64,000 nucleotides of DNA. It comes from Candidatus Flavonifractor intestinigallinarum (GTDB lineage: Bacteria; Bacillota; Clostridia; Oscillospirales; Oscillospiraceae). Numbering within the stretch: the stretch's first letter is position 1; each line of letters starts with the position of its first letter. Position numbers and translations under genes: made by a program. The notes below the pieces were generated by a model that ran no database searches, had not been told where the DNA came from, and saw only the letters and a program-made list of their open reading frames with translations. This document shows positions 26,101 through 35,008 of this stretch, one piece after another. Where the stretch lies: NCBI GenBank assembly GCA_019119165.1, contig DWXO01000077.1, positions 1 through 64,000 of the forward strand, in the 5' to 3' direction.

Positions 26101-28010
26101 TGGACGACTCCATCGACTGGGATATGCTCATCTGGTCGGACACCAGCGTGGAGTTCAATCTCTATGCCCGGGAGGTGGGCGCCGGCAGCGACGGCGCCTG
26201 GAAGCTGCTGGGCAAGAGCAAGATCGACGTGCCCGACACGGCCCAGGGCTATCTGGGTATCAGCCTGACCCGGAATTTCCTTGAGGCCGGAACCAACAAC
26301 CCGGACTTTGAGGCCCTGAACCAGCTGGACCCCAACACCTCTTATGAATACGCCATCTCCTTTACCAAGGTGGCCGGGCTGTCCGATCCCGACACCTGGA
26401 GCCAGCGGGTCAACATGAAGGTCCATGTGGTGGCCGGCAGCAACAACGATCTGGGTACGATGTCCGCCAACGTCACGGAGAGCAACTGGGCGGAGATGAC
26501 CAAGGAGGACCTGACCAACATCGGCCAGCCGGAGACCCTTACCCTGCGCAAGCAGTTCACCGATCAGCAGGCCCCTGTTTTCAACGGCGACTATCCCCTC
26601 TTCGACGCGGGAGACTCGGCGGTGGAGATGTCCCTGATGCTGGACCGGCCCGGAACCGTCTACTATGTCATCGCCCCGCTGGGCTATGTGGGTACCAGCG
26701 ACGGAGAAAATTCGTACGGCGACAACGCCACGGGCATCAAAAACTGGGAGAAGCTTCCCGAGAGCGGCAAGTACGACGCCATCGATGATGAGGACAATCC
26801 CAATCCCCCCATTCTTGTGGCGCCCGATTACCTCAACATTGTCAACGCCAGCAGCAACTACCGGAACGAAAAGATCAAGTACGGCACGGTGACCTGCGGC
26901 TCCAGTGTGGAGACCAAGCTGGTGGAGGGGCTGGACAAACAGACCCGGTACATCGCCTACTTTGTCCTCCAGGGCAACGCCCAGACCTACTCCCGGGTGT
27001 TGGCCTACCGCTTTGAGACCACCGATGTGAGCAAGCCGGTCATTACCCTGACCCAGTACAGCCCGTCGGTCAACTTTGAGACCGACTCCTCCGCCGAGCT
27101 GACTTACGCGCTCATCGCCACCAACGAGCTGCCCAGCAGCCTGCGCAGCAACAATGGCTTTGACAAGCTGGTGGACAGCAGCAAGAGCGAGCTCTGGGCG
27201 CAGTTGACCGGAGCCAACGGCGTCTATGAGGATGAGAACCGCACCGTCATTTGGGCCCTGTCCACCCCCTACGGCTCGGGCGGGTACACCGTTTTCGACG
27301 AGTTTGCCGGCAGCGCGGTGCGCAAGACCGTGTCTGAGCTGGTCAGCGGCAGCAACCCCATGGGCGCGGCCATCGCCGCCCAGGGAAAGAAATCCCTGAC
27401 CCAGGCCAACCAGTATTTCCAGACCCAGGACTTTACCAACAACATGACCGGCGGCACCATCTACTACTGCCTGGCCACCGCCGTCAGCCCGCTGGGCTCG
27501 GAGACTTCCTTTGCCGCGGTGGGCGGCGTGCAGATCCCCGACAAGACCCCGCCCGTGCTGGAAAATGTGTCCACCACCATTACCGGCGGCAGCGGCGGCG
27601 CCTATCCCACTTACAGCGGCACGGTGACCTTTACCTTTGACGAGCCGGTCTATCAGCTGGTGGAGCTGGCCGGCGGCGTGGAGCAGACCCCCATGCAGGT
27701 GTGGCAGACCAACAGCACCCTGACCCCGGAGGACGCGGAAAAAGCGGTGCGCCTCATCGATATCCTGGGCGGCAGTATTCCCAAGTGGAACCTGAACTAC
27801 ACCAACGAGGTGAAGAAGGCCTCCACCACGCTGACGCTGACCTTCCAGAACGTGTCGCTGGGGGATACCATCACCTTCTTCTCCGACAGCTTTATCTGTG
27901 ACGCCAGCAGTAACAGTACCCGTCAGAATCTCACCTTCCGGCTGGAGGAAACCGCCATCGGCAACATTACCGCCGGTTCCCGCGTCCAGTTTGTCCAGGT
28001 GAGCAACTGA
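23109..28010 (+). CDS. Very large secreted SLH protein with Fn3/Ig-like modules
   Basis: A 1633-residue exported protein. Signal peptide at residues 1-36, ending AGTAGAA. Three SLH repeats (about 37-210), with motifs such as ITRAEFCTMINRAFGY and LTRGQAAILLVNAL, anchor it to wall polymer. Next comes a beta-helix-like stretch (GGNLYITAGVDLGYATLENV). Then at least four Ig/Fn3-like modules recur with the pattern GTxYWxV (near 24540, 24880, 25210 and 26650). I start at the ATG at 23109 (GGAAAGGACGA upstream) because an earlier frame start at 23061 overlaps the PilZ gene and would precede the signal peptide with charged residues. Ligand or enzyme activity is not evident; an S-layer-associated structural protein is likely. 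Confidence 0.85.
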   Translation: MDMTGWREWTRRLTGRVRAGLLALVLVVVLAGTAGAASYMQPYLDKVVEWGVMRGDIAGNLNENNPITRAEFCTMINRAFGYSRMGSTPFRDVKNNAWYAQDVAIAYTTGYIKGTSASTFSPESNITREQAAVILSRILMLPEEVGENTVFSDSRSMANWSQGYIAAAAHYGLVNGYPNGRFGPQDNLTRGQAAILLVNALGTPIREAGTYTLGSVWGSVTITTSGVTLRDTVVGGNLYITAGVDLGYATLENVTVLGDIVISGGGTSEGGEDSVILRNVTAPRMLVDNLGNRFTSVKVEGDGLINQASVRTNAYLEDNTPDGCGVARIDLDGEEELTLTLAGNIKEVVNSAPRTTLELASGQAKTITVDEAAVDSTLSIAAGAQVEQVNLDTGIEVTGDGDIANLTVNAAGSTVSMLPDQIIIRPGITANIDGEVMDSAAAAESSADPRLYAGYPQVRDLAPTSATVAFSANKRGTIYWAVTAVTDGSLTAEEIINPSTYSPKIVKSGTVSLSGSGKEGTAKISGLTSDGAYYLSTVFVDARDERSPLKVISFTTPDNTKPAFASGYPYMSKVTNIYGQTTVMTTKTCRLYYAVLEKGASAPTASDFKANAVTGNLGFGSMDVVKNTPYSFRVNSVPLDELESYDLYLWLTDVDGAQSSAVKKLTFTTVDGTPPQFRTEPTVNNVKETSVGLYANLNEAGTLYWVIVEEGTTYPKPLAGQSGEVDLSSDAAKLQVMAGMNALKSGKVSMSADKDVSFNISGLQEETAYDLYYVAQDKAGNYSDTVGKLTIHTLDNTVPTVTQEFTKYNGTASDTPLPESDVRLVFSEGIQTVGNYTKLTDLYQKVIDAQTESAKAEARTELANALSNAIYFYQVPAGSQPVKVEGADDADKKDDSWVIDYRYAEVTMEEGKAVITFPNGSGINLKSGATYYFEIQANTLADTSSAANVMGRTQLPRFTTVFAVVNLSALNENSIQVGGSAVTTDLSWRLTPVSTDKVDDSIDWDMLIWSDTSVEFNLYAREVGAGSDGAWKLLGKSKIDVPDTAQGYLGISLTRNFLEAGTNNPDFEALNQLDPNTSYEYAISFTKVAGLSDPDTWSQRVNMKVHVVAGSNNDLGTMSANVTESNWAEMTKEDLTNIGQPETLTLRKQFTDQQAPVFNGDYPLFDAGDSAVEMSLMLDRPGTVYYVIAPLGYVGTSDGENSYGDNATGIKNWEKLPESGKYDAIDDEDNPNPPILVAPDYLNIVNASSNYRNEKIKYGTVTCGSSVETKLVEGLDKQTRYIAYFVLQGNAQTYSRVLAYRFETTDVSKPVITLTQYSPSVNFETDSSAELTYALIATNELPSSLRSNNGFDKLVDSSKSELWAQLTGANGVYEDENRTVIWALSTPYGSGGYTVFDEFAGSAVRKTVSELVSGSNPMGAAIAAQGKKSLTQANQYFQTQDFTNNMTGGTIYYCLATAVSPLGSETSFAAVGGVQIPDKTPPVLENVSTTITGGSGGAYPTYSGTVTFTFDEPVYQLVELAGGVEQTPMQVWQTNSTLTPEDAEKAVRLIDILGGSIPKWNLNYTNEVKKASTTLTLTFQNVSLGDTITFFSDSFICDASSNSTRQNLTFRLEETAIGNITAGSRVQFVQVSN

Positions 28011-28095
28011 CGGACCATATCCCGGAATCGTCCCTGCAGGGGCGGGCAGCGCCTGCCCGCCCTTGCGTTTGTTCCTGCAAAAGGAGGAATTTTCC

Positions 28096-31000
28096 ATGAA
28101 ACACACCGCGGGCCGCTGGCTGGCCCTTTTGCTGAGCTGGACTCTGCTGCTGGGGCTTTCGCCCACGGCCTTGGCCGCCGGAGCGGAGGAGGAAGGGCCT
28201 GCTCTCACGGGAGTGATGCTGAATCACTACACCCTGTCCATGGCTGTGGGCCAGAGCGACACCCTCAGCGCCACCCTCCAGATGTCCGACGGCTCCACGC
28301 TGGAGACCCTTCCCACGGGCTATACCGCCGTTTGGACGGTGGCCAATGACCGTGGGGATGAGGTGCGGGTGACCGCCGACGGGGAAAACAACCTTGCCGC
28401 CACGGTGGAAGCCCTGGCGCTGGCCGACACCAACGAGCCGGTCAAGGCCGTGTCGGTCACGATTACGGTGACCCCGGCGGGGGCGGCCCAGGGGCAGCAG
28501 GCATCCTGTCAGGTAACGGTCTCCGCCGCGGAGCCGCCTGGCGTGACGGTCAGCCCCAAGACCATGGAGCTCTCGCCCATTGAGACGGCCGCCAACCATA
28601 CGGGGCGGCTCACCGCTACCGTTACGCCCGCCTCGGCCCCTCAGACCGTGGCCTGGACCAGCGGGGATGGCACGGTAGCCACCGTCAGCGATACCGGCGT
28701 GGTCACGGCCGTAGGCGCCGGCGAGACAAAGATCACCGCCACCGCCAACGGCTACCAGGACACCTGTACCGTGCAGGTCCAGGGCGTGGCGCTGGACACC
28801 TCGGAGGTGACGAAGCCCCTGCGTGTGGGGGGCAATGCCACCCTGGATGCCACAATCTACGGCTCCTCCCTTCAGAACAAAACCCTTTCCTGGAGCAGCA
28901 GTGATTCCACCGTGGTAAAGGTGGATAAGGGCTACCTCTACGCCATGGAGGAAGGGGAGGCCATCATTACCGTCCAGATCAACGGCACCACCTATGTGGA
29001 TAGCGTGACCGTGAAAGTGGAGCAGGCCACCGCCGACGTGATCCGGGCCTCGGCGCAGACCGGGGACCCGCTGGAGTTTTCTGAGCTGGAGTCCGACCTT
29101 CAGAGCCAAAGCCGCCAGGTGCTGGACAAGAGCCTGAGCTACGTCAGCGGCCTGTCGGTGGACACGGCCCAGGGCACCCTCTATTACCGCTACGCCTCGG
29201 ATGGGGATACCGGCTCCGGCGTGGGCACCGGAGAGCGCTACTATGTCTCCCCGGGCAACGGCCAGATGTCCCTTTCCGACCTGACCTTTGTGCCCAAGTC
29301 CGATTTTGAGGGCACAGCGGTGATCCGGTACACCGGCTATGCCTCGGGCAGCGAGTTTTTCCAGGGCACCATCCAGGTGTCGGTGGAGATGGAACAGGAT
29401 GTGACCTACTCCACCTCGGCGGACAAGGCGGTGCAATTCAGCGCCGCCGACTTTGCCCAGGTGTGCCGCAGCCGGACGGGGCGGGACCTGAGCTACATCA
29501 TCTTCACCCTGCCCGACAGCAGCCGCGGTACCCTGTATTACAACTACCTCTCCGCCCAGAATCCAGGCACCGCCGTGGCGGCCGACGGACAGTACAAGTA
29601 CACGGGCAGCCCCAACCTGGGGGATGTGTATTTCCTGCCCGCTCAGGGCACCTCCGGCGAGGTGGTGTTCCCCTATACGGCCTGGGACGTGAACGGCACC
29701 TCCTACCGGGGACGGGTCACCGTCCAGGTTTCGGCGGCGGTGGCCTCGGGGGATCTTACCTACTCCGTGGCGCGCAACGGACGGGTCACCTTTGACGACA
29801 GTGACTTCAACACCCTGTCCCGGAACCTCACCGGCTATTCGCTGGAGCGGGTGCGCTTCACCCTGCCCGATTCCGACAAGGGCACGCTGTACTACGGCTA
29901 TACCTCCTCCGGCTCCTACACCGCTGAGGTGTCGGAAACCAGAGACTATTACCGCTCCTCCTACCCCTATCTGGACAACATCACCTTTGTGGCCGGAACG
30001 GATTACACCGGCACGGTGTCCATTCCCTTTACGGCGTGGGATGTGGAGGGAAACCGCTTTTACGGCGAGGTGGGCATCTCGGTGGCTGCCCGAGGCAGCG
30101 GCACCATCCGCTATACCGTGCTCCAGGGGGGAACGGTGAAGCTGGATGACGGGGACTTCAACGATCTGTGCCAGGAGCTGACGGGGGGCAGCCTGCGGTA
30201 TGTGCGCTTTACCCTTCCCGCGTCCTCCCGGGGTACGCTGTACTACAAGTACACCTCGTCGGGAAATTATGAAAGCAAGGTGTCTGAGAGCCGCAGCTAC
30301 TACCGCAGCTCCTCTCCGTACCTGGACAACATCACCTTTGTTCCCGCCTCCTCCTATACCGGCACGGTGTCCATTCCCTTCACCGGTTGGAATACCTCCA
30401 GTGAAACCTTCGCCGGCACACTGGAGATCACCGTGGACGGCACGCCCGATCCGCTGGTCTACCAGGTGACGGGGGGAGACGCGCTGACCTTTGACGAGGA
30501 GGCGTTTGACGACTACTGCCGTCTGGCCACCGGAGAGGGCCTGCGGTATGTGCGCTTTACCCTGCCCACCTCCACCCAAGGTACGCTCTACTATAACTAC
30601 AGAACCAGCACCGGAAAATACGACAGCAAGGTGACCTCCTCCCGCAACTACTACCTCAGCTCCTCCCCCTATCTGGAGAAGGTGAGCTTTGTGCCCGGGG
30701 ATGATTACGCCGGGACCTTCGACCTGTCCTTTACCGGCTGGAGTACCGGTGGTCGGAAGTTCACCGGCACGGTCACCATTACCGTGACCCAGGGACAGGC
30801 GGGGAACATCACCTATTCCACCGCCTACCAGCCGGTGACACTCCAGGCGGAGGACTTTGTCCAGGCCTGCGCCCAGCGGGGACGGGGCTCTCTGGTGTCG
30901 GTGAAGTTCACCGGGGCGGACAGCCTCTACGGCGGATATCTCTATGACAGCTACGGCGGGATTCACTCGGCCAGCAGCCAGGTGCGTACCGGCACGGTGT

Positions 31001-31701
31001 ACTATCCCTCCAGCTCCCCCCGGATCTCGGAAGTCTCCTTTGTGCCCCGGGTGGGCTTTCAGGGGACGGTGGTGCTGACCTACACCGGGACCGATTCCAG
31101 GGGAGGCACCTATCAGGGCACGGTGTCCATCCAGGTCACCCCCAACACCACGTCCAGCCACTTCTCCGACCTGAGCGGCTACGGCTGGGCCGCGGCGGCG
31201 GTGGATTTCCTCTACGAAAATCAGGTGGTCAGCGGCACCGGGAACGGGCGCTATGCGCCGGGACAGCCCATCACCAGAGCGGAATTCCTGGTGATGCTTG
31301 ACCGGGCGTTCGCATTCCCGGCCACGGAGAGCAAGTCCTTCCCCGATGTTCCGGACACCGCCTACTACGCCCAGTCGGTCCGGCGGGGCTACGCCCTTGG
31401 GGTGGTTTCGGGGTATCCGGACGGTACCTTCCGGCCCAATGAGGTCATCACCCGTGAGTCGGCGGCCACCATGCTGTACCGGGCCATGCAGGCCTCGGGA
31501 TGGAGCCTGAGCAGCGCGGGCGAAAGCGCCATGTACGGCTATTCCGACTGGCGGAGCGTATCGGCCTACGCGGTAACGCCAATGGCCACGCTGGTTCAGA
31601 ACGGGCTGCTGACCGGCGACGGGCAGGGCAAACTGCTCCCCACCAAGACCATGACACGGGCCGAGATGGCGGTTTTGCTGGCCAGAGCACTGACGTTTTA
31701 A
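28096..31701 (+). CDS. Large secreted SLH protein with Ig-like domains and six tandem 117-residue repeats
   Basis: A 1201-residue exported protein with signal peptide at 1-29 (LLGLSPTALAA). Residues about 40-310 hold bacterial Ig-like (BIG2) units, for example WTSGDGTVATVSDTGVVTAV. Residues about 313-1018 are six tandem repeats of about 117 residues. The conserved core reads VRFTLP..S.GTLYY.Y.S, then Y..S.PYL.NITFVP and YTGTVSIPFTGW. The C-terminus has three SLH repeats (ITRAEFLVMLDRAFAF, VITRESAATMLYRAMQ, MTRAEMAVLLARAL). AAGGAGGAA precedes the ATG at 28096. It follows the other SLH protein by 85 bases and ends in a strong terminator. Probably a surface fibre or adhesin attached to the wall. 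Confidence 0.88.
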   Translation: MKHTAGRWLALLLSWTLLLGLSPTALAAGAEEEGPALTGVMLNHYTLSMAVGQSDTLSATLQMSDGSTLETLPTGYTAVWTVANDRGDEVRVTADGENNLAATVEALALADTNEPVKAVSVTITVTPAGAAQGQQASCQVTVSAAEPPGVTVSPKTMELSPIETAANHTGRLTATVTPASAPQTVAWTSGDGTVATVSDTGVVTAVGAGETKITATANGYQDTCTVQVQGVALDTSEVTKPLRVGGNATLDATIYGSSLQNKTLSWSSSDSTVVKVDKGYLYAMEEGEAIITVQINGTTYVDSVTVKVEQATADVIRASAQTGDPLEFSELESDLQSQSRQVLDKSLSYVSGLSVDTAQGTLYYRYASDGDTGSGVGTGERYYVSPGNGQMSLSDLTFVPKSDFEGTAVIRYTGYASGSEFFQGTIQVSVEMEQDVTYSTSADKAVQFSAADFAQVCRSRTGRDLSYIIFTLPDSSRGTLYYNYLSAQNPGTAVAADGQYKYTGSPNLGDVYFLPAQGTSGEVVFPYTAWDVNGTSYRGRVTVQVSAAVASGDLTYSVARNGRVTFDDSDFNTLSRNLTGYSLERVRFTLPDSDKGTLYYGYTSSGSYTAEVSETRDYYRSSYPYLDNITFVAGTDYTGTVSIPFTAWDVEGNRFYGEVGISVAARGSGTIRYTVLQGGTVKLDDGDFNDLCQELTGGSLRYVRFTLPASSRGTLYYKYTSSGNYESKVSESRSYYRSSSPYLDNITFVPASSYTGTVSIPFTGWNTSSETFAGTLEITVDGTPDPLVYQVTGGDALTFDEEAFDDYCRLATGEGLRYVRFTLPTSTQGTLYYNYRTSTGKYDSKVTSSRNYYLSSSPYLEKVSFVPGDDYAGTFDLSFTGWSTGGRKFTGTVTITVTQGQAGNITYSTAYQPVTLQAEDFVQACAQRGRGSLVSVKFTGADSLYGGYLYDSYGGIHSASSQVRTGTVYYPSSSPRISEVSFVPRVGFQGTVVLTYTGTDSRGGTYQGTVSIQVTPNTTSSHFSDLSGYGWAAAAVDFLYENQVVSGTGNGRYAPGQPITRAEFLVMLDRAFAFPATESKSFPDVPDTAYYAQSVRRGYALGVVSGYPDGTFRPNEVITRESAATMLYRAMQASGWSLSSAGESAMYGYSDWRSVSAYAVTPMATLVQNGLLTGDGQGKLLPTKTMTRAEMAVLLARALTF
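29034..31152 (+). repeat. Six tandem repeats, about 351 bp each, in the SLH protein
   Basis: Units begin near 29034, 29398, 29752, 30100, 30451 and 30802. Units 3, 4 and 5 are the most alike; units 1 and 6 are divergent. Each encodes one beta-rich module of about 117 residues. Confidence 0.85.
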
Positions 31702-31706
31702 CCAAC

Positions 31707-31752
31707 CGGGGAAGCCGGAGCATGGATGCTCCGGCTTCCCCGTATTTCTTTT
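31707..31752 (+). terminator. Terminator after the SLH genes
   Basis: A perfect 16-bp stem (31707-31722 with 31727-31742), TGGA loop, then TATTTCTTTT. Confidence 0.88.
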
Positions 31753-32027
31753 AGGCCCGCCGGAACGGCAAAAGGACAGGGCTATCTCAAATGCAGGGAA
31801 TATTAGGCACAAAACCAACATAGTTTTAGTGCGGTCCGGGCATGGGTATTCAACCGGGATTGATAAAAGCAAAATTGCGGTAAAGTGGAGCCGTAGAAAT
31901 GAATAAATAATCTTTATCGCAGGTTATATATGCGTTTTGATCGCGTAATGGAAGAATTATGCAAATATCAACCAAAGCACATATAAAAAGTAGGAAAATC
32001 AGTTGCGGATTTTGTCGTATTTTGTGC

Positions 32028-32056
32028 TTGAAAATATTGCGTTACTGCGGTACAAT
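32028..32056 (+). promoter_or_regulatory. SigA-type promoter of the flgB-to-HDOD operon
   Basis: TTGAAA (32028-32033), 17 bases, TACAAT (32051-32056). One mismatch in each hexamer and ideal spacing. The leader to flgB would be about 120 bases. Confidence 0.75.
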
Positions 32057-32113
32057 CTATATGGGTAAAAGTGGTTGAAATTGCGACGAATATAGAATAA
32101 TATGTCACAAGTG

Positions 32114-32132
32114 AGCCGAAAGAGGCTTTTTT
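32114..32132 (+). terminator. Possible leader attenuator before flgB
   Basis: AGCC-GAAAGA-GGCT forms a four-bp stem followed by six T, between the promoter and flgB. The stem is too short for a strong terminator; it could be a weak attenuator or a protein-assisted one. Confidence 0.3.
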
Positions 32133-32180
32133 CATTTCATATGAGCAGAAAAACCCAAAAAATAGAGGGAGTACATAGAT

Positions 32181-32564
32181 ATGGACTGTTTTGTAAGCAA
32201 TAGTGCCTTAATGCTACGGCGATCAATGGATTTCTTGTGGACCAAGCAGAGCTGCATTTTGGATAATATTGCCAATGCAGAAACGCCGGGGTACAAAACA
32301 AAATACGCTACCTTTGAAGAATCACTGCAGGAAGCCATTCAGTCCGCGTCCCACAAGGGCAGCACTGCCGGGGAAATTCGCTCTGCCATTCAGGGAGCCG
32401 ACATCTCGGTAGAGCAGGCCCAGGAGAACACCAGATTGGACGAAAATGGCGTGAACATTACAGAGCAGATGGTAGAGCTGGCCAGAAATGGTTACCAAAT
32501 GCAGTATGTGATGGACGCGATCAACAGTGATTTTTCGTTACTCCGCACTGCGATTAAGGGATAA
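32181..32564 (+). CDS. flgB: FlgB, proximal rod protein
   Basis: A 127-residue rod subunit. The N-terminal helix precedes the rod motif ILDNIANAETPGYKTKYATF, and the C-terminal helix is NITEQMVELARNGYQMQYVM. First gene of a 31-gene co-directional run. GAGGGAG lies upstream of the ATG, at somewhat long spacing. FlgB and FlgC form the base of the rod above the MS ring. Confidence 0.95.
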   Translation: MDCFVSNSALMLRRSMDFLWTKQSCILDNIANAETPGYKTKYATFEESLQEAIQSASHKGSTAGEIRSAIQGADISVEQAQENTRLDENGVNITEQMVELARNGYQMQYVMDAINSDFSLLRTAIKG

Positions 32565-32577
32565 GGAGGCGTAGCAT

Positions 32578-33024
32578 ATGGCTTTTCTCAGTTCGATGAA
32601 TGTAGTGGGGTCCGGCCTCACCGCCCAGCAGCTGCGCCTGGACGTGATATCGGAGAATATCACCAACCAGAGCACCACCCGTACCGAGGGGGGCGGCCCC
32701 TATCGCCGGAAGATGGTGGTTCTCCAGAGCGAGGGCGGCCAGACGCCCTTTCAGCAGGTCCTGGCCCAGGCGCGGGGCGAGCGGGTCCAGCGGGAAGGCG
32801 GGGTGCGGGTGACAGAGATCGCCGAGGACCCCTCGGATTTCAAGCTGGTGTATGACCCCACCAATCCCGACGCCAATGAGCAGGGTTATGTGGAGATGCC
32901 CAATGTGGACCTGGTGAAGGAGATTGCCGACGCCATGGCGGCTTCCCAGGCTTATTCGGCAAACGTCACCGCCTTCAATGTGCTCAAGCAGGTGGCATCC
33001 AAAGGGCTGGAGATCGGGAAGTAA
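32578..33024 (+). CDS. flgC: FlgC, proximal rod protein
   Basis: A 148-residue rod subunit: GSGLTAQQLRLDVISENITN at the N-terminus, the FlgC-specific VYDPTNPDANEQGYVEMPNV segment, and the C-terminal helix ASQAYSANVTAFNVLKQVAS. It follows flgB by 13 bases, with AAGGAGG before the ATG. Confidence 0.96.
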   Translation: MAFLSSMNVVGSGLTAQQLRLDVISENITNQSTTRTEGGGPYRRKMVVLQSEGGQTPFQQVLAQARGERVQREGGVRVTEIAEDPSDFKLVYDPTNPDANEQGYVEMPNVDLVKEIADAMAASQAYSANVTAFNVLKQVASKGLEIGK

Positions 33025-33075
33025 TCGCCCGGTTGTAAGTGCCTGAAGAGGAAAGAGTAGAAAGGAAACGGTAAT

Positions 33076-33381
33076 ATGACAAGCCTTCAGACCATATCTC
33101 CCATCCAGCCGTTGTGGAGCACTGATTCTCCGGCGGCATCCGAAATTCAGAACGGCCAGCCCTCCATGTTCACGGAGATTTTTCAGTCCATGATCAACAA
33201 CGTGAAAGAGACTGACGCAGCCAAGAATGAGGCTGTTTACGCACTCGTCACCGGGCAGCTGGACAATCCGGCGGAGGCCACCATTGCGGCTACGCAGGCC
33301 AGCATTGCCACCGAGCTGCTGGTCCAGATGCGCGACCGTGCGCTGGACGCGTACAGCGAACTGATGCGCATCAGCATTTAA
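33076..33381 (+). CDS. fliE: FliE, MS ring-rod junction protein
   Basis: A 101-residue protein. The C-terminal half is typical of FliE: LVTGQLDNPAEATIAATQAS followed by LLVQMRDRALDAYSELMRI. It adapts the MS ring to the rod and is exported first. Position after flgC is standard. Confidence 0.93.
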   Translation: MTSLQTISPIQPLWSTDSPAASEIQNGQPSMFTEIFQSMINNVKETDAAKNEAVYALVTGQLDNPAEATIAATQASIATELLVQMRDRALDAYSELMRISI

Positions 33382-33412
33382 AAGCTGAGAGACCTGGGGC
33401 GGGAGAAGAGTT

Positions 33413-35008
33413 ATGGGAGATAAAGTGAAAAAAGTGGTCTCCGATGTGGGACAGAAATGGAAAGCCGCCTCCCGAAAGACGAAAGGAATTCTGGGAGGCG
33501 CTGTGCTGGTTGTACTGGTGGCGCTGGTGGTGGTGATCATGGTGGCGAGCAACCGCCCCTATGTCACCCTGTTTGCCGACCTGAACCAGTCTGATTTATC
33601 GTCGATCCTGACGTATCTGTCCGACAATGGCGTCACAGAATATAAAGTGGAAGGGGATACCATCCTGGTGCCGGAAGACCGGGAAGCCGCCCTGAAGGCC
33701 CAGGTGCTTCAGGCGGGATACCCCTCCTCGGGATATGGGTACGACACCTATTTTGATCATGTGGGCAGCCTGACCACCGAGTCGGAGCGCAATCAGGTCA
33801 CCCTCTATGCCCTGCAGGACCGGATACAGGCGGTGGTCCGCAATTTTGACGGCGTCAGGGACGCGGCGGTGGTGCTCACACCGGGCGAGGACCACACCTA
33901 TGTGCTGGACAGCGGCAGCAAGGTGGACGCCACCGCTTCCGTGACGGTCACCATGGAGGAGGGGAAAACCCTCACCGACAACCAGGTAAAGGCCATCCGC
34001 AAGCTGGTCAGCAGCTGCCTTGCCGGGCTGAATGTGGAAAATGTGGATATCCTGGATACTTACGGAAATCCTTATACTGTCTCTGACGACTTTATGGACG
34101 TGCAGGATGCCTCCGCCCTGAAGCTGCAGCTGGAGGAGCAGTGGAACAACAACATCCGTACCCGGGTGATGCAGGCCCTGATCCCCATCTACGGTGAGGG
34201 CAACGTACAGGTAAGCGTCAACACGGTGGTGGATGTGGACCGCACCTACACCGACTCCACCGATTACACCCTGGAGGACTGGGCGGAGGGGAACGATGAC
34301 GGCATCATCGGCACCCAGGTCTGGGAAAACAGCATCGTCCGGGACGACGGGGAGGCGGGGGACGGCGGAGTGGCCGGCACCACCACCAACGCCGACCTGA
34401 ACACCTATGTGAACGAACAGATCCAGCCTGACGGCAACGAGTCGGTGATCTCCACCTCCGGTGAGACCGACCACCTGGTGGACACCACAAAGCAGCAGGT
34501 GGAGCATCTGGCCGGATATATCAGCGATGTGACCATCTCGGTGACCATCAACCAGAACGCGGCGGTGGGCGTGGAGGAGGCTGACCTGTATCCCCATGTG
34601 GCCCGGGCCGCCGGGATCTCCCAGGCCGACCAGGAGGACAAGATCTCCATTCTCATCGCGCCCTTCTATCAGGATGAGGCCCCCGATACGGACGTGCAGG
34701 AGCAGATGCCCCCGTGGGTGCTCTACGCGGCTATCGGCGGCGGCGTGCTGTTCCTGGTGCTCCTGCTGGTGATGTTCCTGCTCCATCGCAGACGGGTGAA
34801 AAAACGGCAGGCTGCCGCCGCCCAGGAGGCCGCTGAGGCCGTTGTGCCTGAGCAGATCCCGGTGCAGCAGCAGGCGGATATTATGGAGATGAATACCGAG
34901 AAGAGCATGGAATTGCGCCGGGATGTGCGGAGATTTGCCGAGGACAACCCGGAAATCGCGGCTCAGATGGTGAAGAACTGGCTGCGGGAGGGAGATAGGA
35001 CATCATGA
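33413..35008 (+). CDS. fliF: FliF, MS ring protein
   Basis: A 531-residue inner membrane ring protein with membrane segments at about 25-44 and 434-457. The periplasm-facing ring-building motifs between them include YVTLFADLNQSDLSSILTYL and LQDRIQAVVRNFDGVRDAAV. The C-terminal cytoplasmic tail (RRDVRRFAEDNPEIAAQMVK) binds FliG. The beta-collar region is rich in Asp/Gly. It overlaps fliG by four bases. Confidence 0.97.
   Translation: MGDKVKKVVSDVGQKWKAASRKTKGILGGAVLVVLVALVVVIMVASNRPYVTLFADLNQSDLSSILTYLSDNGVTEYKVEGDTILVPEDREAALKAQVLQAGYPSSGYGYDTYFDHVGSLTTESERNQVTLYALQDRIQAVVRNFDGVRDAAVVLTPGEDHTYVLDSGSKVDATASVTVTMEEGKTLTDNQVKAIRKLVSSCLAGLNVENVDILDTYGNPYTVSDDFMDVQDASALKLQLEEQWNNNIRTRVMQALIPIYGEGNVQVSVNTVVDVDRTYTDSTDYTLEDWAEGNDDGIIGTQVWENSIVRDDGEAGDGGVAGTTTNADLNTYVNEQIQPDGNESVISTSGETDHLVDTTKQQVEHLAGYISDVTISVTINQNAAVGVEEADLYPHVARAAGISQADQEDKISILIAPFYQDEAPDTDVQEQMPPWVLYAAIGGGVLFLVLLLVMFLLHRRRVKKRQAAAAQEAAEAVVPEQIPVQQQADIMEMNTEKSMELRRDVRRFAEDNPEIAAQMVKNWLREGDRTS

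Larger units (their letters stand above)
31753..32180 (+). other. Intergenic leader region upstream of the flagellar operon
   Basis: A 428-base gene-free stretch, more A/T-rich than the rest of the window. It holds the SigA-type promoter at 32028-32056 and a small hairpin with a T run at 32114-32132. I found no gene, no long inverted repeat and no c-di-GMP riboswitch core. The left half (31780-32000) may contain regulator-binding sites but none that I can name. Confidence 0.6.

Noticed and set aside
22779-28208. Minus-strand open frame of 1809 codons
   Set aside because: Antisense to the first SLH protein, with biased His/Gly/Val composition and no ribosome site or domain.
27967-31872. Minus-strand open frame of 1301 codons
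   Set aside because: Antisense to the second SLH protein. The apparent repeats in it only mirror the repeats on the coding strand.
31753-32180. c-di-GMP riboswitch in the flagellar operon leader
   Set aside because: The conserved GEMM core (a GGNCACGCACAGGGCAAACC-like stretch) was looked for and not found here or in the fliC and cheA leaders.
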